The notes beneath the pieces were generated by a model that did not search any database, was not told where the DNA came from, and saw only the letters and a list, made by a program, of their open reading frames with translations. The position numbers and the translations under genes are program-made. This document shows, piece by piece, positions 52,739 through 61,501 of a stretch of 64,000 nt of DNA. Source of the DNA: Hafnia paralvei ATCC 29927 (GTDB lineage Bacteria > Pseudomonadota > Gammaproteobacteria > Enterobacterales > Enterobacteriaceae); NCBI RefSeq assembly GCF_001655005.1, contig NZ_LXET01000007.1, positions 186,001 through 250,000 on the forward strand, given 5' to 3'. Within the stretch, counting starts at the first letter, position 1. Each line of letters starts with the position of its first letter.

Positions 52739-53737
52739 ATGCGAGTGAGTTTTGAACAGTTAAAACAGGAGTTTGAACGGGTGCTATTGGCACGCGGCGT
52801 TCAGGCTGAAACGGCGAGTGAATGCGCCACTATGTTTGCGCAGACCACAGAATCTGGGGTGTATTCACACGGCGTGAACCGCTTTCCTCGTTTTATCCAG
52901 CAACTGGATGCAGGGGACATTATTCCCGAAGCGCAGGCGAAACGAATTCTGGCGCTGGGCGCGATTGAACAGTGGGACGCACAACGCTCAATTGGCAATT
53001 TAACAGCGAAAAAGATGATGGATCGCGCGATGTCGCTGGCGTCGGATCATGGCATCGGTTTAATTGCAGTACGCAATGCAAATCATTGGATGCGAGGCGG
53101 GAGCTATGGTTGGCAGGCGGCCGAAAAAGGTTATATCGGTATTTGTTGGACGAACTCGATTGCGGTTATGCCGCCTTGGGGAGCAAAAGAGTGTCGTATT
53201 GGTACCAATCCATTGATCGTGGCGATCCCTGGAAATCCTATCACCATGGTTGATATGTCGATGTCGATGTTCTCCTATGGAATGCTAGAGGTTAATCGTT
53301 TAGCGGGTCGTGAGCTACCAGTCGACGGTGGATTTGATGACGAGGGCAATCTTACTCGCGAGCCAGGCGTTATCGAGAAAAATCGCCGTATCTTACCAAT
53401 GGGATACTGGAAAGGTTCAGGCTTATCCATCGTGTTGGATATGATTGCGACGCTGTTGTCTGATGGTGCATCGGTCGCGGAAGTGACTGAAGACAACTCA
53501 GATGAATATGGTATTTCACAGATCTTTATTGCTATTGAAGTGGATCGCTTAATCGAAGGTGCAACACGCGATGCCAAGCTGCAGCGCATTATGGATTATG
53601 TCACCAGCGCTGAACGCTCCAATCCCGATGTGGCGATACGCCTGCCGGGCCATGAGTTTACCCATTTGTTGGCTGAAAATCGTCGTAATGGCATCACCAT
53701 TGATGACAGCGTATGGGCAAAAATTCAGGCGCTTTGA
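52739..53737 (+). CDS. yiaK: 2,3-diketo-L-gulonate reductase YiaK (DlgD)
   Basis: 332 residues from the ATG at 52739, which has GAGGAG upstream and gives the exact E. coli length; an open frame extends 32 codons upstream but is not supported. LDH2/MDG oxidoreductase: TESGVYSHGVNRFPRFIQ, NANHWMRGGSYGWQA (catalytic His), PPWGAKECRIGTNP and LPMGYWKGSG. It reduces 2,3-diketo-L-gulonate with NADH to 3-keto-L-gulonate. First gene of the operon. Confidence 0.95.
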   Translation: MRVSFEQLKQEFERVLLARGVQAETASECATMFAQTTESGVYSHGVNRFPRFIQQLDAGDIIPEAQAKRILALGAIEQWDAQRSIGNLTAKKMMDRAMSLASDHGIGLIAVRNANHWMRGGSYGWQAAEKGYIGICWTNSIAVMPPWGAKECRIGTNPLIVAIPGNPITMVDMSMSMFSYGMLEVNRLAGRELPVDGGFDDEGNLTREPGVIEKNRRILPMGYWKGSGLSIVLDMIATLLSDGASVAEVTEDNSDEYGISQIFIAIEVDRLIEGATRDAKLQRIMDYVTSAERSNPDVAIRLPGHEFTHLLAENRRNGITIDDSVWAKIQAL

Positions 53738-53749
53738 GGATAAAAGACG

Positions 53750-54217
53750 ATGATATTTGGCCATATAAGCAATGAAAATCCCTGCAACCTGCCGGAGGCT
53801 ATCCAAAGGGCGCTACAGTTTTTGCGTTCCACGGATTTTAGCCAACAGGAGGCGGGCGAGGTTGAAATTGATGGGCGTGATATTTATGCCCAAATTATTG
53901 ATATGACGACCCGGCCTAAAGCAGAGAATCGCCCTGAAGTACATCGGCGCTATATCGATATTCAATTTCTCGCGTGGGGAGAGGAAATTATCGGCGTTGC
54001 CGCCGATTGCGGAAATAATAAAATATCAGAATCATTACTGGCTGAGCGAGATATTATTTTTTATCACGGCGCTGAAAACGAATCTGAAATAACGATGACA
54101 CCTGGAAGCTACGCTATATTTTTTCCACAAGATGTTCATCGCCCTGCATGCATTAAAAATAAAGCAACTCCGATTCGAAAAGTTGTTGTGAAAGTGGCAT
54201 TAACTGCGCTGAATTAA
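53750..54217 (+). CDS. yiaL: YiaL-type cupin (YhcH/YjgK/YiaL family)
   Basis: 155 residues. Family features: MIFGHI at the start, EVHRRYIDIQFLAWGEEIIG (His, metal-binding), PGSYAIFFPQDVHRPA (about 120-140) and the end KVVVKV. The family (DUF386) is a cupin-like sugar-binding or isomerase-like protein; YiaL's exact step is not known. 12 bp after yiaK. Confidence 0.93.
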   Translation: MIFGHISNENPCNLPEAIQRALQFLRSTDFSQQEAGEVEIDGRDIYAQIIDMTTRPKAENRPEVHRRYIDIQFLAWGEEIIGVAADCGNNKISESLLAERDIIFYHGAENESEITMTPGSYAIFFPQDVHRPACIKNKATPIRKVVVKVALTALN

Positions 54218-54256
54218 ATTGAAGTCATTATTGCCATCACTAAGGGATAATTTTTT

Positions 54257-55228
54257 ATGAAACAGAATAACGGCTTTATCGTCGGTGCGTATCCCTGCGC
54301 GCCTTCATTTCATCAGCGAGAAGAGGCGCTGGAAAGCGCATTCTGGCGTGGGTTAGCTGATATTGAAGGTATCCGCGGCATTGAGCAGCCCTGCTTGGAA
54401 GATCTCCATCCGTATGGCGACGACTATTTATTCCAGCATATTCCATCGGATTGGCAAATTGTTGTCACCGCGGTGATGGAAACCATGCGCCGTCGCGGTA
54501 AAAATTCTGGATTTGGGTTAGCCTCGAGCGATACAGAACAACGCTTGGCCTGCGTTGACTACTATCGGCACATACTGGATAAAATCAATCGCGCTAATGA
54601 CCGCTTTGGAATGCAGAAGGTTCTGGCTTTGGAAATCCAATCGGCACCCTTAGCAGGCTCAGACAATGTGATGCTAGCCGCAGAGTGTTTTGCCGATTCT
54701 ATGCGGCAGATAGCCAGTTGGGACTGGCCGTGTGAGTTGGTGATTGAACATTGTGATGCCATGAATACACCAGATGCACGCAAAGGTTTTCTGCCGTTAG
54801 AACAGGAAATTGCAGTTATTGACTGTCTGAAGTCAGAGCTCGGTAAAGAGGTCGGCGTGGCGCTCAACTGGGCACGTTCAGCTATCGAAGGCCGTAACAC
54901 CGAATTACCTATGCAGCATCTCCGTGCAAGCCAGCAAAGCGGCGCCCTCAAAGCATTGATGTTCTCTGGCACGACCTGCGGCGGAGCTTATGGTGACTGG
55001 CAAGATTTACATGCACCTTTTGCACCATTCTCAGGGGCCGAGGTTCATTGTGCTGAAAGTTTAATGACGGTGGCATTAGCGGCGGAGATGTTTAACGCGG
55101 CACCACTCGACTCATTGAGTTTTACGGGGATAAAGTTATTAGAAATTGATCCTCAGGCCAGCGTAGAACATCGGATTGCCATTTTACGTGATGGAATTAA
55201 AGCGTTAAATATCGCCAGTAAAAATTAA
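54257..55228 (+). CDS. YiaX1-type protein, DUF4862
   Basis: 323 residues, probably a TIM-barrel-like enzyme without export signal. Visible segments are GIRGIEQPCLEDLHPYGD, a stretch KVLALEIQSAP, LVIEHCDAMN and GVALNWARSAIEGRN, which look like metal- or sugar-binding strands of the xylose-isomerase-like fold. The place between yiaL and the transporter gene matches the X1 gene of the Klebsiella yiaKLX1X2PQRS operon. Biochemical function unknown; a lactonase, isomerase or hydrolase step in ascorbate breakdown is possible. Confidence 0.75.
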   Translation: MKQNNGFIVGAYPCAPSFHQREEALESAFWRGLADIEGIRGIEQPCLEDLHPYGDDYLFQHIPSDWQIVVTAVMETMRRRGKNSGFGLASSDTEQRLACVDYYRHILDKINRANDRFGMQKVLALEIQSAPLAGSDNVMLAAECFADSMRQIASWDWPCELVIEHCDAMNTPDARKGFLPLEQEIAVIDCLKSELGKEVGVALNWARSAIEGRNTELPMQHLRASQQSGALKALMFSGTTCGGAYGDWQDLHAPFAPFSGAEVHCAESLMTVALAAEMFNAAPLDSLSFTGIKLLEIDPQASVEHRIAILRDGIKALNIASKN

Positions 55229-55348
55229 AACTTAATCTTTTTTAATGGATTAATTAAGCCAAGTCTTCACCGAATAAACCCTTTATAGGGAAAAAATCTG
55301 TGTATTTATGTACATGGGCCGTATCAATAATGATTAAGGCGTGAAGTT

Positions 55349-56686
55349 ATGAACTCTAACTCTGATACCCTAAATAAAAATAATATTCCCGAGGATATTC
55401 CACGCCAGCGTTGGCTAAGAATTATTCCCCCTATTTTAATCGCTTGTATTATTTCATATATGGATAGGGTGAATATTGCCTTTGCCATGCCGGGAGGTAT
55501 GGATGCCGATCTTGGCATTACTGCATCCATGGCGGGGCTGGCGGGCGGTATTTTCTTTATTGGTTATCTCTTCCTACAGGTACCCGGCGGAAAAATTGCG
55601 GTACACGGCAGTGGTAAGAAATTTATTGGCTGGTCGCTAGTGGCGTGGGTTGTTATTTCGGTATTAACCGGTTTGGTGACAAATCAGTATCAGCTGCTGT
55701 TTTTGCGTTTCGCACTAGGTGTTGCCGAAGGGGGCATGCTGCCGGTGGTGTTAACGATGATCAGCAACTGGTTTCCCGACGCTGAGCGAGGCCGTGCGAA
55801 CGCCATTGTGATTATGTTTGTACCGATTGCGGGGATTATTACTGCGCCGCTTTCGGGTTGGATTATCACCGCACTGGATTGGCGCTGGCTGTTCATTATC
55901 GAAGGTTTGATGTCGATTGCGGTTCTGGTGCTTTGGGTGGTTGCCGTATGTGACCGACCTCAGGAAGCACGTTGGATCTCAGAAAAAGAGAAAACCTGGT
56001 TGATTGACACCTTGGCAGAAGAACAGCGCGCCATTGCCGGAAAAGAGGTGAAGAATGCTTCATTGAGTGCAGTCCTATCGGACAAAACGATGTGGCAGCT
56101 GATAGCGCTGAACTTCTTCTATCAAACCGGTATTTATGGCTACACCCTTTGGCTTCCAACCATTCTGAAAGAGTTGACTCACACCTCTATGGGACAGGTT
56201 GGCATGTTGGCAATCCTGCCGTACATCGGCGCAATGGCGGGCATGTTCCTATTCTCCTCACTCTCTGACCGCACTGGCAAACGCAAACTGTTCGTATTTT
56301 TACCGCTGCTCGGTTTTGCGGTTTGCATGTTCCTGTCCGTGACGTTGAAACAGCATATCTGGTGGTCATACGCCATGCTGGTGGGCTGCGGCGTATTCCT
56401 GCAATCGGCTGCTGGTGTGTTCTGGACTATTCCAGCCAAATTGTTTAGCGCGGAAATGGCGGGCGGTGCTCGCGGTGTGATTAACGCTCTGGGTAACTTG
56501 GGCGGTTTCTGCGGGCCTTATGCGGTGGGACTTTTGATCACCTATTACAACAAAGACGCAGGTGTTTATTGTCTGGCGCTATCGCTCGCGCTGGCAGCAC
56601 TGTTGGCTCTGCTGTTACCCGCCAAATGTGACGTGCCGACTCAATCTACTGCGCAATTGCCGAAAGGAAAGCGCTCGGCGGCATAA
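55349..56686 (+). CDS. MFS transporter, YiaX2-type (ascorbate/diketogulonate uptake)
   Basis: 445 residues, anion:cation symporter (ACS) MFS type with 12 membrane segments. Signatures: YMDRVNIAFAMP in TM1, FIGYLFLQVPGG, LLFLRFALGVAEGGMLPVVLTMISNWFP, and GRANAIV. In Klebsiella YiaX2 carries L-ascorbate in aerobic growth; E. coli instead has the YiaMNO TRAP system at this place. 120 bp after the DUF4862 gene. Confidence 0.85.
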   Translation: MNSNSDTLNKNNIPEDIPRQRWLRIIPPILIACIISYMDRVNIAFAMPGGMDADLGITASMAGLAGGIFFIGYLFLQVPGGKIAVHGSGKKFIGWSLVAWVVISVLTGLVTNQYQLLFLRFALGVAEGGMLPVVLTMISNWFPDAERGRANAIVIMFVPIAGIITAPLSGWIITALDWRWLFIIEGLMSIAVLVLWVVAVCDRPQEARWISEKEKTWLIDTLAEEQRAIAGKEVKNASLSAVLSDKTMWQLIALNFFYQTGIYGYTLWLPTILKELTHTSMGQVGMLAILPYIGAMAGMFLFSSLSDRTGKRKLFVFLPLLGFAVCMFLSVTLKQHIWWSYAMLVGCGVFLQSAAGVFWTIPAKLFSAEMAGGARGVINALGNLGGFCGPYAVGLLITYYNKDAGVYCLALSLALAALLALLLPAKCDVPTQSTAQLPKGKRSAA

Positions 56687-56695
56687 GTTGTCTCA

Positions 56696-56719
56696 AGCCT
56701 CTCCTTATCAGGGGAGGCT
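56696..56719 (+). other. Intercistronic hairpin in the yia operon
   Basis: AGCCTCTCC and GGGGAGGCT pair (one G-U) around TTATCA. No T-run. It lies 40 bp before lyxK and may separate expression of the transporter from the kinase part. Confidence 0.6.
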
Positions 56720-56758
56720 GATTGAGCAGAAGTCATTGTGTAAATAACAGGAATCACT

Positions 56759-58285
56759 ATGAACGCGACATCCACTGAATATTGGCTGGGGATTGACTGC
56801 GGCGGTACTTACCTCAAAGCGGGCTTGTACGACAGGCAAGGCGCAGAGCTGTGCATCAGCCGTCAAGCGCTGCCGGTCATCAGCGAACATCCGGGTTGGG
56901 CGGAGCGTGATATGTCTGCGCTATGGCAGTCTTGCATCGACACCATCGCGAATGTGCTACGCCAAAGCGGAGTAAGCGGTCAGCAAGTCCAAGGGATAGG
57001 GATCTCGGCGCAGGGAAAAGGATTATTCCTGCTGGATAAAAATGAAAAACCACTCGGTAATGCGATGCTTTCATCAGACAGGCGTGCAATCGAAGTGGTC
57101 TCGCAGTGGCAAAGAGATGGGCTGCCTGAATTGCTGTATCCGCTGACTCGGCAAACGCTATGGACAGGACATCCGGTTTCCCTCCTGCGCTGGGTAAAAC
57201 TCCATCAGCCGGAACGCTACCGGCAGATTGGCTCGGTAATGATGGCGCATGACTATCTGCGTTTTTGTCTGACTGGAGAGCGGGCCTGCGAAGAAACCAA
57301 TATTTCTGAATCTAACCTCTACAACATGACTTTGGGAGGCTATGACCCGCAACTCACCGAGTTACTGGGCATTTCAGAGGTCAATTCCGCTATTCCTCCC
57401 GTGGTGGGTTCAGCAGAAATAAGTGGCCGAGTGACCGAGGAGGTTGCGGCAAAAACCGGGCTTTGCGTGGGAACGCCTGTGGTCGGAGGGCTGTTTGATG
57501 TGGTTTCTACCGCGTTGTGCGCAGGGCTGCAGGATGAATTTACGCTGAATGCGGTGATGGGCACTTGGGCTGTGACCAGCGGTTTAGCACCCGAGATCTG
57601 CCAACACGAAGCGCATCCATACGTATATGGACGCTATGCCAACGCCCTGAGCTCAGATGAAAAAAACTACATTGTCCATGAAGCGAGTCCGACCTCTTCA
57701 GCCAATTTGGAGTGGCTCACCCAGCAGCTTGGCGGTCTCGGTTTTGAGGAAATTAATCGCTTGGTTGCCGCCTTACCTAAAGCGGGCAGTGACGTGATGT
57801 TTTTACCTTTCCTATACGGCAGCAATGCGGGATTGGACATGACTGCCGGCTTTTATGGTTTGCAGTCGCTGCATCACCGTGGGCACCTGCTTCAAGCCGT
57901 GTATGAAGGCGTGATATTTAGCCATATGACCCATCTGAATCGAATGCGTGAGCGTTTTACTCAGGTGAAAAAACTGCGAGTTACCGGCGGCCCCGCGCAT
58001 TCAAAAGTTTGGATGCAGATGCTGGCCGACGTGAGCGGTTTGCCGATTGAATTGCCACAGGTTGAAGAAACGGGCTGTTTAGGCGCAGCGCTGGCCGCCT
58101 TGGTGGGCTGCGGCGTTTATTCGGATTTCAAGCAGGCGCAAGGCCAGCTTAGTCATGATATTCAGCGCATTGAACCCGACGACGCTGCTTGGTCTGCGTA
58201 TCAACATAAATTCACCCGTTACCAATATCTGATTGAAGCGCTACAGACCTATCACGAGCGCTGTTCATCTTTGAATAAGTCCTAA
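56759..58285 (+). CDS. lyxK: L-xylulose/3-keto-L-gulonate kinase LyxK (YiaP)
   Basis: 508 residues (E. coli 498), FGGY kinase. ATP and sugar-binding signatures: WLGIDCGGTYLKAGLYD at the start, GISAQGKGLFLLD, HEASPTSSANLEWL and RVTGGPAHSKVWMQMLADV with GCLGAALAA. It phosphorylates 3-keto-L-gulonate or L-xylulose. Starts 73 bp after the transporter gene and is followed by sgbH after 13 bp. Confidence 0.93.
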   Translation: MNATSTEYWLGIDCGGTYLKAGLYDRQGAELCISRQALPVISEHPGWAERDMSALWQSCIDTIANVLRQSGVSGQQVQGIGISAQGKGLFLLDKNEKPLGNAMLSSDRRAIEVVSQWQRDGLPELLYPLTRQTLWTGHPVSLLRWVKLHQPERYRQIGSVMMAHDYLRFCLTGERACEETNISESNLYNMTLGGYDPQLTELLGISEVNSAIPPVVGSAEISGRVTEEVAAKTGLCVGTPVVGGLFDVVSTALCAGLQDEFTLNAVMGTWAVTSGLAPEICQHEAHPYVYGRYANALSSDEKNYIVHEASPTSSANLEWLTQQLGGLGFEEINRLVAALPKAGSDVMFLPFLYGSNAGLDMTAGFYGLQSLHHRGHLLQAVYEGVIFSHMTHLNRMRERFTQVKKLRVTGGPAHSKVWMQMLADVSGLPIELPQVEETGCLGAALAALVGCGVYSDFKQAQGQLSHDIQRIEPDDAAWSAYQHKFTRYQYLIEALQTYHERCSSLNKS

Positions 58286-58298
58286 GGAGTTACCCATT

Positions 58299-58958
58299 AT
58301 GAGCCGACCTTTGCTCCAACTGGCGTTAGATCATACGAGCCTGAATGCGGCTTTGCAGAGTGTGAACGCGCTGAAAAACAGCGTGGATATTATCGAAGCC
58401 GGTACGATTTTATGTATTAGCGAGGGACTGCAAGCCGTGCGTCAGCTGCGCCAGCGTTGCCCTGAGCACACTATTGTTGCCGATCTTAAAGTGGCCGACG
58501 CTGGAGAAACGTTGGCAACAGAAGCCTTTAATGCGGGAGCCGACTGGATGACGGTGATTTGTGCCGCCCCGTTGGCAACGGTGGTGAAAGCACATCAGAT
58601 TGCACAATCTCGCGGTGGTGAAATACAAATTGAGCTCTTTGGTAACTGGACGCTAGACGACGCTAAAGCATGGCGCGCAGCGGGCGTGCGGCAGGCGATC
58701 TATCACCGCGGACGTGATGCTCAGGCCAGCGGACAATCTTGGAGTCAGCAGGATCTGGATCGAATGCAGCAGCTTTCCGATCTTGGGCTGGAGCTGTCGA
58801 TCACCGGTGGCATTACTCCGCAGGATCTGAGTCTATTCAGCGATATTTCCGTTAGGGCGTTTATTGCCGGCCGAGCGTTGTCTGAGGCGACGAATCCGGC
58901 ACAGGTTGCACAGGAATTCCATCAACAAATCAACGCGATTTGGGGAGAAAGGGCATGA
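58299..58958 (+). CDS. sgbH: 3-keto-L-gulonate-6-phosphate decarboxylase SgbH (YiaQ/UlaD)
   Basis: 219 residues, OMP decarboxylase superfamily. LQLALDHTSL at the start (Asp for substrate), IIEAGTILC, VADLKVADAGETLATEAFNAGADWMTV (KVAD motif with metal Asp, about 61-72) and ITGGITPQD. It removes CO2 to give L-xylulose 5-phosphate. Overlaps the next gene by four bases (ATGA). Confidence 0.95.
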   Translation: MSRPLLQLALDHTSLNAALQSVNALKNSVDIIEAGTILCISEGLQAVRQLRQRCPEHTIVADLKVADAGETLATEAFNAGADWMTVICAAPLATVVKAHQIAQSRGGEIQIELFGNWTLDDAKAWRAAGVRQAIYHRGRDAQASGQSWSQQDLDRMQQLSDLGLELSITGGITPQDLSLFSDISVRAFIAGRALSEATNPAQVAQEFHQQINAIWGERA

Positions 58959-59827
58959 ACATCGCCAAGAGAGTGCATCCGCTAGGTATTTACGAAAAAG
59001 CATTACCAAAAACGTTGAGCTGGCCAGAACGTTTGGCGCTGGCCAAAAGCTGTGGTTTTGATTTCGTTGAGATGTCAGTAGATGAAACTGATGAGAGGCT
59101 GGCGCGCCTGGATTGGAGTACCGCACAGCGCAGTGCCTTAGTGAGTGCGATGTTGGAGAGCGGTATTGCCATTCCTTCCATGTGCCTTTCAGCCCATCGT
59201 CGATTTCCCTTTGGCAGCCATGATGAAAACGTACGCCAGCAGGCTCGGGAAATCATGACGAAAGCCATCCAGTTAGCGCGGGACTTGGGGATTCGAACCA
59301 TCCAGTTGGCGGGTTATGACGTGTATTACGAGGAGCAGGATGAAGGGACACTGCAGCGTTTTACCGAAGGGCTAACGTGGGCAGTGGAGCAGGCGGCGGG
59401 AGCGCAGGTCATGCTGGCGGTTGAGATTATGGATACCGAGTTTATGAACTCGATAACCAAATGGAAAAAGTGGGATCGACTGCTTTCTTCACCATGGTTT
59501 AGCGTTTATCCCGACATAGGAAATCTTAGCGCGTGGGGCAACGATGTGTCGGCCGAATTGGCGTTAGGCATCGACAGTATTGCTGCTATCCATTTGAAAG
59601 ACACTTATCCCGTAACGGCAAGCAGCCAAGGGCAATTCCGTGACGTGCCGTTTGGTGAGGGATGTGTGGATTTTGTGGGGATATTTAGAACGCTGAAACA
59701 GCTGAACTACCGCGGTTCATTCCTGATTGAAATGTGGACTGAAAAAGCGCAGGAACCGGTGCTGGAAATTATTAAGGCCCGTCAGTGGATCGAAGCACGC
59801 ATGCTTGAGGGAGACTTTGTATGTTAG
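58955..59827 (+). CDS. sgbU: L-xylulose/L-ribulose-5-phosphate 3-epimerase SgbU (YiaR/UlaE)
   Basis: 290 residues from the ATG at 58955 in the 4-base overlap; a TTG start five codons earlier is not needed. Xylose-isomerase-like TIM barrel: GFDFVEMSVDETDERLARLDW at the start, IPSMCLSAHRRFPFGS, IQLAGYDVYYEEQD, LAVEIMDTEFMN (metal Glu) and IHLKDTYPV. Epimerises L-xylulose 5-phosphate to L-ribulose 5-phosphate. Overlaps sgbE. Confidence 0.94.
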   Translation: MNIAKRVHPLGIYEKALPKTLSWPERLALAKSCGFDFVEMSVDETDERLARLDWSTAQRSALVSAMLESGIAIPSMCLSAHRRFPFGSHDENVRQQAREIMTKAIQLARDLGIRTIQLAGYDVYYEEQDEGTLQRFTEGLTWAVEQAAGAQVMLAVEIMDTEFMNSITKWKKWDRLLSSPWFSVYPDIGNLSAWGNDVSAELALGIDSIAAIHLKDTYPVTASSQGQFRDVPFGEGCVDFVGIFRTLKQLNYRGSFLIEMWTEKAQEPVLEIIKARQWIEARMLEGDFVC

Positions 59828-60516
59828 AGCAATTGAAACAACAGGTTTTAGCCGCAAATTTGGCATTGCCACACCACCATTTAGTCACCTTTACGTGGGG
59901 AAACGTGAGCGCTATTGACCGCGAATCTGGGTTAGTAGTGATCAAACCCTCAGGCGTAGAATATGACGGTATGCAAGCCAAAGATATGGTGGTGGTCGAC
60001 CTCCGCAGCGGAAATGTTGTTGAGGGGGATAAAAAGCCTTCCTCGGATACCGCCACTCATTTGGCGCTATATCGTGCTTTTCCTCATATTGGTGGCATTG
60101 TTCATACCCATTCGCGCCATGCCACTATCTGGTCACAGGCAGGTCTCGACTTACCCGCTTGGGGTACCACTCATGCCGATTATTTTTATGGCCCGATTCC
60201 CTGCACGCGCCTGATGAAACGTGAGGAAATCGCGGGTGACTATGAGCATGAAACCGGCGAAGTTATTATTGAAACATTCACCCAGCGTGACATCGATCCT
60301 ATGCAGGTACCCGCGGTGTTGGTGCATTCCCATGGTCCGTTTGCTTGGGGTAAAGATGCTGCCGATGCGGTACACAATGCCGTCGTGTTAGAAGAGTGTG
60401 CCTATATGGGTATTTTCTCCCGTCAACTGACACCGGGGATCTCGGCGATGCAGCAATCTTTATTAGATAAACACTATCTGCGCAAGCATGGCGCTAACGC
60501 TTATTATGGGCAATAA
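59821..60516 (+). CDS. sgbE: L-ribulose-5-phosphate 4-epimerase SgbE (YiaS/UlaF)
   Basis: 231 residues, equal to E. coli. Class II aldolase/AraD: TWGNVSAIDRESGLVVIKPSGVEYD, then the zinc His pair in GGIVHTHSRHATIW (about 93-98) and the third His in LVHSHGPFAWG. It gives D-xylulose 5-phosphate, which enters the pentose phosphate path. Overlaps sgbU by 7 bases; last gene of the operon. Confidence 0.95.
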   Translation: MLEQLKQQVLAANLALPHHHLVTFTWGNVSAIDRESGLVVIKPSGVEYDGMQAKDMVVVDLRSGNVVEGDKKPSSDTATHLALYRAFPHIGGIVHTHSRHATIWSQAGLDLPAWGTTHADYFYGPIPCTRLMKREEIAGDYEHETGEVIIETFTQRDIDPMQVPAVLVHSHGPFAWGKDAADAVHNAVVLEECAYMGIFSRQLTPGISAMQQSLLDKHYLRKHGANAYYGQ

Positions 60517-60531
60517 AATTGCTTTTGATTG

Positions 60532-60554
60532 AAGCCTCATTTGAGGCTTTTTTT
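60532..60554 (+). terminator. Terminator of the yia operon
   Basis: AAGCCTCA and TGAGGCTT pair, followed by TTTTTT. Ends the ascorbate operon 16 bp after sgbE. Confidence 0.88.
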
Positions 60555-60802
60555 ATGATATTTATTTCTTAACATTTCAGTCTTGGCGTAACTGATGCCC
60601 CCGTAAGGGAAATTATCTATACATAAAAAATATGTTTAACTTGTAAGCATAACTTTAATATCAATTCAGTTGAATCATCGCGCAGTGATGTCTATTTTCT
60701 TTCTTTCCAGCTTAAGGACGCGATTGCAGGCCAATGCCCGCAGATCGCCGCTTGGTTGTACTCACGATGGAAAATTTTGCTCTTCTGCGATGATGCTTAT
60801 AC

Positions 60803-61363
60803 ATGTTATTTCGAAAACTTACCCTTGCCGTTATTTTTTGCCTAGGGACTTTTACCGTTCAGGTGGCTTCAGCTTTTGATTTGCCCAGCTATTTTAAAAG
60901 TGACAAATTGCTGGAAACGCCGAAAATTCCACACCATTCTAAAGCGATGACGCATTTTGCTCGCGTGAATAATACGGGCGTCGGCGATGTTAATCATTCC
61001 ATGGTAAAAAATGTTATTTTGCAGAATTATCGTCATTGGGAAGGTGTTAAATACCTTTGGGGCGGAGATTCCAAATACGGGATTGATTGTTCTGCGTTTA
61101 CACGTCGCGTGCTAAGTCAACTGAAGATAAATTTACCGCGCACGACCTCTGAGCAAATTCATTCTGGAAACCAGATTTCTAAGCAACAGCTAAAAATTGG
61201 CGATTTAGTTTTCTTTAAAACATCGAGTGTGACGCGCCATGTAGGAATTTATGTCGGGAATGGGCAGTTTATCCATGCGTCAAAAAGTATGGGTGTTACC
61301 ACTTCACGTCTCGATGAAAATTATTGGCAGCGCAGCTACGAAACGTCTGTTCGCGTGATCTAA
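60803..61363 (+). CDS. NlpC/P60 (C40) peptidase, exported
   Basis: 186 residues. A signal peptide covers about residues 1-24 (LTLAVIFCLGTFTVQVASAF). The NlpC/P60 domain has the catalytic Cys in YGIDCSAFTRRVL (about 97) and His in TRHVGIYVGNGQFIHA (about 149), so it is active-site complete. It cuts peptidoglycan peptides, similar to MepS/MepH and YdhO-type proteins, but without a lipobox. The start ATG 60803 lacks a strong ribosome site. Stands alone between operons. Confidence 0.88.
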   Translation: MLFRKLTLAVIFCLGTFTVQVASAFDLPSYFKSDKLLETPKIPHHSKAMTHFARVNNTGVGDVNHSMVKNVILQNYRHWEGVKYLWGGDSKYGIDCSAFTRRVLSQLKINLPRTTSEQIHSGNQISKQQLKIGDLVFFKTSSVTRHVGIYVGNGQFIHASKSMGVTTSRLDENYWQRSYETSVRVI

Positions 61364-61416
61364 TCCTCCCGTATTACTTTAGTTTTTTCGATCCTTCTCA
61401 CAATCTAGATTTTAAT

Positions 61417-61443
61417 TGAAACCGGTTACTGAAACCGGTTGCA
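61417..61443 (+). promoter_or_regulatory. Tandem LacI/GalR-type operators (AscG-like)
   Basis: TGAAACCGGTTACT (61417-61430) and TGAAACCGGTTGCA (61430-61443) share one base. Both are close to TGAAACCGGTTTCA, the site of AscG, a beta-glucoside repressor. The second overlaps the -35 element. Confidence 0.75.
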
Positions 61444-61468
61444 GTTGGCGAAAATAGCATCTTATACT
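61439..61468 (+). promoter_or_regulatory. Promoter of the beta-glucoside operon
   Basis: TTGCAG (61439-61444), an 18-base spacer, and TATACT (61463-61468). It is overlapped by the second AscG-like operator. Confidence 0.7.
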
Positions 61469-61501
61469 CTGTCCTCTATGTAGCTCACGCAAGGGCAGGG
61501 C

